Assembly: GCA_963585895.1 (NCBI GenBank)
Contig: OY757934.1
Location: forward strand, 42,928,850 to 42,992,849
Length of the DNA stretch: 64,000 nucleotides
Direction of reading: 5' to 3'
DNA from: Sepioteuthis lessoniana
Taxonomy: Eukaryota; Mollusca; Cephalopoda; Myopsida; Loliginidae
Notes under the pieces: generated by a model
What the model saw: only the letters and a program-made list of their open reading frames with translations
Database searches by the model: none
What the model was told of the DNA's origin: nothing
In this document: positions 14,101 through 25,528 of the stretch, piece after piece
Position numbering within the stretch: position 1 is the first letter of the stretch
Layout: every line of letters starts with the position of its first letter
Program-made: the position numbers and the translations under genes

Positions 14101-17100
14101 AATTTCTCATCTGATGATTGCATAGAGAAGAAATTAAGAAATATATGCTCTATCACTATTATTGAGCATACTTTATTTATAAATATAGTAAACTATATAT
14201 ATTAAACAATTTTTTATATCCTTTAGTTACATCTATAAAATTCTTATAATCATGAACATGGTTAGGATTTGATTAAAATTATCTTTTTGTTTTAATGGCA
14301 TATTAATCTTCATGGGTTATTTAATGCCAAAGCTATCCTTGGATAATAAATAGTAAAGTTACTATTTAACTCATTGCTGGGGGAATAAGGGGGTTCATAT
14401 CTTTCCAAAGTGTATTAGTCCGAAAGTGAATACATTAGCGCAAATAGAGTTCAAACTCACTATGATGTCACAGTCCAGAACATTAGCCACTACACAACAG
14501 GACTAGGATAGCATAGTTTTAAAGCATATCAGCTCTTAAATAGTTTCAAAAAAAGAGAGTCTTGTTTTTATTTTAAGTAGACTTATTTTAACACCACCTT
14601 TAGAGGTCATTATGCTTAATGTCAAATAACATCCTATCATAGAATTTTAATTATAATTGATTGCAAACAAAGAAATAATTGAAAGTACATTATAATGTGA
14701 ATCTAATAAAAATTTACAAAGATTAAAACTGGTGTAAATGCAAACCCCACACGATAAAGATTAAATTTCAAATTGGATTGGAAATTGCTTTATTTTTTTA
14801 AATTAGATCACTTTGATGCTATTGCATTAATTAAAAAATAATCTCTATAAGATATGCCGTTTTTGTTGTGTTACAGTAACAGACATAAAAAAATGATATA
14901 CTTATAATATACATTCAGATAGTTACTGATAAAAGATAAGAATTGTGATTTTACTATAAAAGCTTTATTCATAATTATAAACAAAAATATGTGAATAAAG
15001 ATTGTTGAACATCAATTAGAAAATTATTCTACTATATACAAAGTCAATGTAAAATAAAACCATATTTATCTATTCAAATCATTGAATATGTATGTATAAA
15101 AAAAACATTTTGTAAATCAATTTGAAATAATAATTTTTGGATGATATGAAAATTATAGAAAAAAATATCAATGTACCACCTAGGTTAACAAGTGACTAAA
15201 TTCATTTTCATCTTAGACAAGCAGATTGATTGATTGGTTTTAATAGCATGTCAACTCATCCAGTGTTATTTTCTGCCTACAGGTTAGAAACTGCATTCAT
15301 TGTACATTTATATGCTAATCAGACTCCTTCAGTCTTTCCTAAACAGAAGCATCGATATCATCATGGATAGCTTACAACAGGAATCCAACAGGTTCAGGGT
15401 TTATTGTGTTAATTTTATAAAGGTTAACTGTCTACTCTGAGTAATTACTAAGTGCATATATCCATATAAAAAAAACCCTGTCCTTAAGGAATGCTGTGAT
15501 GCAATAATCTTATATTTCAAAATAAAAATCCTTTCAAAGAATTCCTTACCGTTACACGTTTTCCTTTATTCATATTCTGGGATTCTTCTTTGGATTTGGC
15601 ATCAGAGGCAACGGCTAATACTTGGTATCTGACAACAGGAATTAAATCAATTAAGAGATTTATAAATAGGAATATGGTAAAATAAAATAATCTAAAATGG
15701 TTAATTTCTTTAGCATTTTATTTGGAACTCATTAAAAATGAGATGGAGATATAACATCTGAAAGTTTCAGGGGAGTCATTACAATTACATAAATGAATTT
15801 CAAAGACCAATAAGACATACCAAACAAATAGTAGTAAAATACATTCTTTAATAGATTTTAATTTAATCAAATAAGCTAATTTTCTTTTTTCTTTGTTTCA
15901 AAGATAATCTTAATTTTTTACCTTAGATAATCCCTGATATCACATAAGTACTTTGATTGTATTCTTTTATTTAATGGCATATCAACTCCTTATGGGTAAT
16001 TTAATACTGAAATCTGATTCATTTGTAAATGTTAGATTGCAATTAGAACTATTTTCAATGTTCCACTGTGCTTTTTGATTTGTCTTTAATCATTTGTTTG
16101 TCAAGTTTCAAGTATTCCTATCTAATACAAATAATTTGCATACTGTTGTATGGTTTCAAGTAGTCCTATATATTATTTCTTTGTTTGAAAATGCAGATCT
16201 AACATTTTTTTAAAATGTAGGGTCTGCTGAAATAAATATTATTGCAAAAAAATATGAGTAATTTTTAAAGGTTTTTCTCTTATATATCAACTATAACCAA
16301 TGTTTTCATTTAATAATTTATAACAGCTGTTTCATATTCAACACAATTATTCAAATCTATTGAATAAAAACCATTGATAACAATTGATTATTCATTATTA
16401 TTATTGATTATTTTCTGTAATTGATGGGTAAAATTCCCTTATATCATATTTAATAAAGAATATTTATCATTTTTTTCAAGGTTTTTAAACCATTTAATAC
16501 AATCTTCAGTGCTATGCCATTGATTTATGTTTAAAGCTATTCTCAATTATGGAAAAAGCAGTAAATGAAGTGTTAAAATTAGCTAAAGAATACATAAAGA
16601 ATATCTGAGGATAAAGTGAATATAATTAAACACTGTCACAAATCCCAACTCTACCATAATGAGGAATTATGAATTAAAAAGGGGGTTAGAGGAAAAAAAA
16701 ATTTTGATAATCCAATAGGTTCATATGATTCAGCCAAAATATCAGGATTGGTCAGGTGCTTGTTGCTACATACACTTAATGATATAATCGACCTCGGTTG
16801 CCATGGATTTTATTGGGATGACGGACTGATTATAATAGATAACTGCATGCCTAGGAAAGGAGATATTATTAGGAAAAAAACTACATGGATTATTTAACAA
16901 ATTTGGATTCAAGTTAGACATCCAAGCTAATTTGAAGATTACCAATTATTCAGATGTTACGTCTAACTTATACAATGGGACAGTGTCCCCTTTTAGAAAA
17001 AATGATCAATATCCATACTACGTGAATGTAGAATCTAATCCCCCCTAAAAAGGTCTTTAAACAAATCCCTAATAGCATTATAATAAGGTTATCAACAAAT

Positions 17101-20100
17101 TCATCAAACGAGGATATTTTTACTCAAAATAAACACGATTATGAAATAGCCCTTAAAGAATAGTGGATATAAAGAAAAACTCATATATAAAAGTAAAGAA
17201 GACAATACAAATATACAGAATAAGAGAAATAATAGGAAAAGGAAAATCTTATGGTTCACACCTCCATCTAACATGACTGTAACCTCAAAAATAACAAGAG
17301 AATTTTTGGAAATATTAGGAAAAAATTTTCCAATGATGAGTAATTTATTAAAAATATTTAATAAAAACATTGTGAAATTAAGTTACAGCTGTATACCTAA
17401 CATTTCCACATTAATTAGTAGAGGCAACTCAAAAAAATTTAAGAGAAATAAAAATACTGAACCCCCAAATTGTTACTGTATTAAGAAGGAAAACTGCCCT
17501 CTCAAGGAAAAATGTCAAACAGAGTGTGTAGTATATAAGGCTGAAGTACTCAACCCAAGCAGTAACAGTAACAATAGCAATGATAAAAAAAGTGTATGTG
17601 GGTTCAATACAAGGCCCTTTCAAACAAAGATATTACGATCATAAAAGTAGCTTCACACATGAAATACATAGACATAAAACTAATTTGTCTAATTACGTAT
17701 GGGAAGTCAAAAACAAATTCAATCCTATATTGAAATGGGAAATCGTGAAAAGATGTAGTAAATATAAGGGGGTGGATAGATATTGTAAACTATCAATGAA
17801 GAAAAAATTAAATAAAGCAACATATAATAGACCAAAGGAATTACTTAACCAAAGGTCTGAAATATTTAATATTTGCAGGTATAGAAAAAATTGGCTAATT
17901 AGTGGATAAAAGGATTGATATAAATTTTTTTCTTTCTTTTTGTTGGTTTCTAGAATAAAAGGTTTTTTTGGTGAGGTTGGGGTAAATATCCTAATTTTTG
18001 TATAGGTGTGGGGTCTTTTTAAACAATAAAATGTATTTTATACAAACCCACTTTGCCTGAGCAATCCTGAAGAGTCGTTTGGTGAAATCTAGGTACTCAC
18101 TCTTGGCCATGTAGGAATTATTTTCAAATATATACAAATTTACATATAAAATGAAAGATATAATAAGAAAAAAGCATAGAGAAGAAAACAAACTTGTAGC
18201 ATTCAACTTGTCGTCTTGAAGAGACAGTGATAAAAGAATCTGTGCTGGGAACATATTTCAAAGGTCCTGGGATTAAAGCATTTGGAAGGAACCGACTGAA
18301 AGCATAACTTTCTTGCTCAAACACTGATACTGTGCCATCCAGAGATTGAACGCAGATAAAATCCTTGCCTAGAAATTAAACAGAAAAATACAATTTTTAA
18401 TACTTTACAAAAAAGGAAACGCTAGAAAATTACTCGAATTTAAGTAGAATTATAATGTGTGAGACAGTTGTAGCTCACATGCTGGTTTTGCAAATTGTTG
18501 TTAGTAAATCTTACTTGATACTCTCCAAGCGCTACTCACTGGATTTGCCTCTATGGTTTGAAGCACAGCCTTAGAATCGACTTTTTTAGGCCAACCTGAT
18601 CTTCCCTGATCAACAAGCTTCTTACAACCAGAGCGAAACATCTTCAACTGTCTAGTTACTGTATTGTGATCAACTGTACCTTCACCTTTTGCACAACAAA
18701 TGTTTTGGGTTTTTTTTTGCTTCCACAGTATTATGGCCTCATATGAACTTGTAAACCATACGTTCCTGAATTAGACAATGTTGCATGTTCATCTATACAG
18801 CTTTCAAATCACACATAAAATGAAGCAATGAACAACATGTCAGCACACCAATTATCATGATACTACCAACCAAAGCTTGAACTAATTTGGTCACATGATA
18901 TATGTGCCACAAACTAGCATGTACCAAAATATTGCAAAACTTTTGACTCAACCTAGTAACAACATAATCATCATCATCATCATGTCGTGCTGCAGGCACA
19001 GATATCCCTGATCCTCTCTCGCCACTTTTCCCTATTGTTCATCGCCTCTGGCAGGTCTTCAGAGCCACATCCCATATCCTCACATAGCTGCTGGATGTAT
19101 GTTCGAACTGGTCATCCTGCTTTTGCCCGGCCATATGTGGGGGTCCATAGGAGTACATAACTTATTAGCTCGTCCCTGCTTCTCCAGCAGTGACCAGCAT
19201 GTCTGACACTAATTACAATATTATCTGATGTTATTGATAATGTACTAAAGAAATGCAAATTTGAGAGAGAAGAGTTAATCAAATTGATGAACTCACCATA
19301 GATATTTCCAAATGGACCATAACAGAAATTAAATGCAGATCTTTGTAAGTTGTGCTCATAAATTGCATGGATCTGATACTGATTACCTTGTTCAACATGT
19401 CCAAGAACTCCTGAAATAGAATCATTTCTTTTTAATATTTGGTACATATAAAATTGAATAAAAAGAAACAAGGAAATTTAAAAAAAAAAAAAATTTCAAA
19501 AAAGTAATTAATAAATTATTCAAGTGCTTGGTTGTTAAAAAAGATATTTACTTGAGTCCCAACTCACCAAAGGCTTAATATTAACATTAGTATATCCATG
19601 ATCAGGGCCTGCACCTACTACCCTGAACGCCCTTCATTTAATCTGATTAGTTGATGGGTTGTCTATTTTTTTATTTTCTATCACAGTTATTACTGATAGT
19701 GAGTGGGAAAAAATTATATATTTTGTGATGTTATTTTTGAGAATGAGATTGAGTGGCAAATCTATAGCTCAAATCTCTGCATTAAAAATTGATATTTCCT
19801 TTAGGAGATGCTTCTTTTTAATTTTTATCATATACAGCTGCACTGTTTGTTGCATTAATTTGTTTTGATCAGTCAGTGAAGACATGTATTCAAGAGAATC
19901 CTCTTTGATTTTTTAAAATTTTTCTTGGTAATTTAAAGAGTACATTTTTTCTTTATTGTGTTTACAAAGACTTGAGTCTGTTATTGGGATTATTATGTTC
20001 CAGGGTGATATTTTTGGAAAGAAGATATCATGGATTTTTGTTATTGGTATTTTGCTTCTCCACAAATGGGTTCTATTTGAAGTCCAAAGATTTTAATGGC

Positions 20101-23100
20101 TTTTTCTTTTTGTTGGAATAAGTTTCTATATTTCAGTTTGAAGGTGCTGCGATATATTGAATTGATGGAACTTGCTTTAAGTTTTGTATAATATTGCAGA
20201 ACTAACTTATTATATCTGAGGTTTGGAGGACTTTCATTTACTTCAACGTATAAAATTTCTACTGGAGAAGTTCTTAATGATTGGAGAGCTAGTCTTAGCA
20301 AAAATTCAAATGCTTTATTGCATTTTGGTTTTAGATAATTTATATGTGGAATAAACGTTTTTTTATCAAATATCATTCTCAAAAATTTATATTCGTTGAC
20401 AACAGGAATATCTTTATTTTCAAGTTGCAATTTTGTATCATTATGTAATTTGTGTTTGTAACAGAAATGGAAACCTTTTGTGTCTGTTTTTGAAAACTTA
20501 AAACCGCTTTTTGTTTCTCCATTTGGTTCGGTTTGGTTCGGTTTTATAGCATATCAACCATTGTAGGTTATTAATGTCAAATCTGGTTTATACATATATA
20601 TTAGATATATATGATTTGTAAACATAAGTCAATAAAGTTATATAATTCAAGGTATTACTATGTATCACTAACAATTCTGTTAAGCATCAGCCATTTGTTT
20701 ACACACAGTTAAATGATCAAACATTTCTATTTCAAAGAGTTCAATTGAGCACAACTCATTTGTTTGCACTCAGTTTAAATGTCAAACAGTTCTATTTGAC
20801 CCATAGATAGGACCCTATCAGATGCTACCACTCCAGGCCAGAGTGGACCTGGGAGCGATGGCAATAAAGGGGTACTCCACATTCCTCAAAGCTACAGTAG
20901 TACTGAAGCCTCACCATCAGATTGTTTAGTGTCATATCTAGGACACTTGTTAGGGAGGTGGTCTTACCCCTCAACATAGATGCAGTCAGAATATTCTAGC
21001 ACTCTAGCCGACTGGGCTGGTTTTCCATTTGTTTATTTTGTTTATGCGATGTCATAATTTCCTTTCAACAGTGCGGATATATTTAGAACAAAAGCTAATT
21101 GTGTAAACATCAACATAGTGACCCATTTATGCCAGGAGTAAATTCCTTGACTAAACTTTTCGCACTAAATAAAGTTGTTGATAATATTTAGCCTTGTGCT
21201 ACACTTTCTGCCAGCTCATTTTTATCAGATTGAGTGGATCTGATACATATTCTGAAAGTCCTGTCAGAAAATTGTTTATTAATTCTGGTAGTCTACTTTT
21301 TAGTCCTATGTCATACAGCTCTTTCATGATACCATACTTCCAGGTAGTGTCGTAGGCTTATTCTAAATCAAAAGATTTCAGCCAGGTAGTCCAAACAGCC
21401 TCAATTACTTTGAAAACCACACTGCAGATTTGTTATCAGTTTATTAGTTTCCAAGTACCAGATTTACCATTCTCGCAAATGTTTTGCATAGGCAGCTTGT
21501 TAAAGAAATCAGATTCCAGGATTCGATTCATCTTTTTCTAGTTTTGGTATAATGGTGGTTAGTTTCCATGATTCTTAGAATTCCTTTTTAATCTAGATGT
21601 CATTATATATTCTAAGTTAAAATTTCAGTGATTCTTTTGGGATTAGTTTCAGAAATTCATTGCGGATTTCATCTGGTCCTACTGCTATGTTAAGTGATTT
21701 TTAATGGAGTTTTCCAATTCACTTAGAAAAGTTTATTATATCCAAGGTTTTTTGAATTGGAATTTAATTTGTATTTTTCTGTATTTTTCTTAATAGTTTG
21801 GAATTCTTGGTTATAATTTTTAGATGAATTTTCTGAGAATGTTTCAGCTGATTTATTTGCTATGCCTTTTTTCTTAAATTATTTTGGAATTATCTATAGA
21901 GAGATGTTTTATTGGTTCTGGATTGCACTAACCATATATTTTCTTAATCATTTTCCCAAAATGTTTTTGGTTTAATGGAAATGTTGCTTTTATTGGCGTA
22001 TCCTCACCAACATTCCTTTTTGGTTTCTTTTAATCTTTTATAAGCTTTCACTCTATGTAGTTTGTATTCAATTAAGTTGATTGTTGTTTGTTCTTTATTG
22101 AATTTCTGAAGTGCTGCTTTCCTTAGATTAATTTTTTTTTGGTGGGGGGGTCTTCATTGAAGCATAGTCTATTTTTTCTACTTGATGTAATGTTTTTACA
22201 AATGCATTTTTCTGCTATTGATATTAATGTGTCCATGAATTCGTAAGTTGTAATATTGTCATTCAGTATAAGTTGATTTGAAAATAGGCATCTGAATTTC
22301 TTCCAGTTGGTTTTGTTAAGTTTCCATTTTGGAAGATGATGATAGATTTCTTTGTTATTTCTGAGAATGATTTGGTAATGATCACTGTCACATAAATCGT
22401 TAAACAAACTCCAAGAAAAGTAACAAGAGAAGTCACACATTGTTAAGCTGATCAAGATCTATTTGTTGGATTGGTATGTGTAAGTTCTTTTTTGTTGAAT
22501 AAACACAGGTTGTTCTTGTTAATTTCAATTTGGTTTCTTTTTTTATCAAATTCCTTGCATTCACATAAGGTATTGTGACTATTGAAATCCCATAAGAGGT
22601 AGGAAGAGTTTGGACAGCTGCTTGATTAAGTCTTTTACTTTACTTTTATCTATCTGTTTATGTGGAGGAATGTATCATGAAAAAATGCTTAACATTTTGT
22701 GCAATATTGCTCTCATGGAGACGACCTGTAGATCTGTTTTTAATTTGATTTTGCTTTGGGGTACATTATTTCTAATTAATATTCACACATAGAGGCTTTG
22801 AGTCCTGTATTAGAGATATAATTATATTGTTGATAAACTTTGATATTTAGATTGTTTTCATTTTTAAGAAAGGTTTCTTGCAAAAAAATGACCATAGGAT
22901 CCAACATTATTAACTATAATAATAATTCATAATAATTTGCTCTCAAACTATGACAATTCTATTGGATCACCTTATAATGTTTTGGGGTCTAATTTTCTTT
23001 GTTCATATATTCCATACTTTTTGTTTTGCTTGTGTGTTTTCTTGATTGTGAGCCAGTTCTTCCCAGCTGTTTGTGTATTCTTGTTTGTTCAAACTTTTGT

Positions 23101-25490
23101 TTTTCTTTCACTTTCATTGTTTCTAGTTCCTCTAATTTATTTTGTATAGGTATTTGATCAATGTAAATCCCTAGATTTTGTTTAATGGTTCTGTCTTTTT
23201 GGGGGAAAAATTTTTAAGTCTTTGATGGTGTCACAACTTTTGGGGCCGTTACTGAAATCCGACTTTAAAACAAATAAACAAAAGAAAAAAAAATACAGGA
23301 CATAAAAGTCCCAGTGCTAAAAATAAATAAGTTGGAGCTAAAAACAAATGAAACACTTATTACACAAGTTACAAATGCTTTATTCTATAAAGCGAACAAA
23401 AACAGACAACAGCAATGACTGCATAAAAGTCCTTATGCAGGAAATTATTAACAAAACAAAAGAAAGGTAACATTTAAAATAGTATCAAAAATTACGTTTC
23501 TTACTTACCTGTAAGTAGCTGAAACCAGTGCTTCTTCTTTCTTTCCAACTAGGAGAAAGCTAAAAATTCTCTAGTTCATGTTGTCTGTGGGGAAAGATTG
23601 TAATTTAGTTGGAGACTTATTTTTTCTTTCATTTCTTTACCCTTTTCTTTCTTTTCTCCTTTCTTTCTGTTCAGAATCTACAGGTCCTTTAGACCTGAAT
23701 TATTCCAGTTTGCTTTCCCACAAGATAAACAAATTAGCAACTTCTAATCAGCATGTCTCAGAGACTCACTCGTCTCTCTGCTTGACCATAATAGTGAGCT
23801 TCTTCTCAAAAATCTCCAGGTCTGCACCTCTCAGAAACTACCTCTGCTAGGCCATTAAAAAAAAACTTCTGCTACAAGCTATCTCTGATACGTCCTCACC
23901 TTATAGGCTTTTATTGAGAAAAGAGAGTAAAATTTTACCTCCTTCTCCCACTTCCAAAAAAGAACCCTTAATTCTTCCTCTACATCAATAGCAACAGCAA
24001 GCCCACAATGTTTTAGTCAATCCAATGCCAATAAGAGCAGCCCTGTCCCTTCCTACCATACTCCAGGTGGGTAAACCAAAAAAAAAAACCTTTACAATCC
24101 GCTACTCCGTAATTAGAATAGCAAACCATTGCTCTTTTCTCAGTGAACAAGTCTGTCTCTAAAAAACATTTTTCAATGTTTTTTCATGGATGGATAGGAG
24201 ATTCTCTGTGACTTTTGTTCTATACAAATTTTGAAGGAGATTTTGTATTTTTTGGAAGAGTGGTTTGCATATGTTTTCCTTTTATTGATTATTTTGATTG
24301 TTTCATTAGATTTTTTGTTTGTTTGTTCTAAGTTCTTTTAGTTTAGTCTGTGCTTCTTTTTATGGACTTCAGCTATGCAAGTTTTTAGTAGCTCCTGAAA
24401 CTTTGACCAATCATTTTGTTCTAATTGGATTAGTTTCTCAATGAGAGCTTCCACATGTTAGACATCCTCTGCAGCTCTCCCTGTGGTGTTCATACTTATG
24501 ACATTTAAAGCACCTCAAGGGTGTGGGGATGTACTTTTTTACCCTTTCAAGGCAGTATCCAATTCTAGGAATTACTAATTTTTAAATGTCAGAATGGATA
24601 AGTGTGTTTGTATTTCATCAGTACCCCTTCTGATGATAATCCTTTTGTAGTCTTTTCCTAAGGCTGCTTTTATTTCTAATGATGTAGCTATGGATAATTC
24701 CCTGTTTCTTATAACTCATTTTGAGGTATTGAATATATTGTGTGGGTAAGGTTTACACTTTACATTGTGAAAAATTTTCATTTTGATTAAGTTTTCAGTA
24801 TGCTTTTTCTTGTTGACTTCCATAAGTAGATTGCTGCTTCTTATCTGTTTAGCAGTTTCAGGGTAAGCTCTGCTGGAGATGATTTTTTCAATCAAAAATC
24901 AGGACCATTTAGCAAAATCAAATTTCTTCCAATAATTCTTGTACAATAAATCTGAAATTCTATTTCTTCATTTTCTGAATCAGATTTAAAGAGATTTTGT
25001 TTTTGTTTTTTGTTTGTATTTGCCACATGTATTACTTGTTTTTTTTTTTTTTTTCTGGTCCTGTGCTCTACCGCTCAGCATGGAATCCAACTTTTGTTGA
25101 GAATTTACCAAGACGGAAACCTATTTACCTTGGTTGAAATAAGGGATACATCAACCAGTATACTCATATTGGGGATGGGATTTCAAACCTCTGTCAATTT
25201 CAGGCTCTCAGTAACCAAAACATAGTGCCTTAAAGTTAAAAAGTCTTATTTCTCTCAGTGCAATTGGCCCTCAGTCACTGCCTTCTAGCACCTTTAAGAT
25301 AAAGTAGGGTTGGATATTTGTTTGCCACAAGAGCAATTCAAGAATACAGTTGAGACAACCATATTAGGTGCTAGGACTTGATATGACCAGCCAATTGAAA
25401 CTTCTGCCTCATTGAGGTGTCTTACTCCTTTCTACAGAGCTGCAGCTAGGATATTCTGCAGCTCCAGCTACACACACTAACATGCTTGTG

Positions 25491-25528
<38 letters not shown>

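Larger units (their letters stand above)
19655..24990 (-). mobile_element. Jockey-like LINE, degenerate, split by a SINE and an LTR-like insert
   Basis: The minus strand, from right to left, first shows an ORF1-like piece with a CCHC knuckle (CFKCHKYEHHRESC) near 24500. A nuclease-RT linker follows (ORF 22455-22123 with DHYQIILRNN and SIAEKCICKN), then RT sequence between 22100 and 21040. The thumb and connection come next (VVNEYKFLRMIFDKKTFIPH and RTSPVEILYVEVNESPPN, 20430-20041). An RNase H-like tail (VFTDxSK, NATNSAAVYDKN) lies near 19870. The element is broken in many places. It fills most of BBS9 intron 3. Confidence 0.8.
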
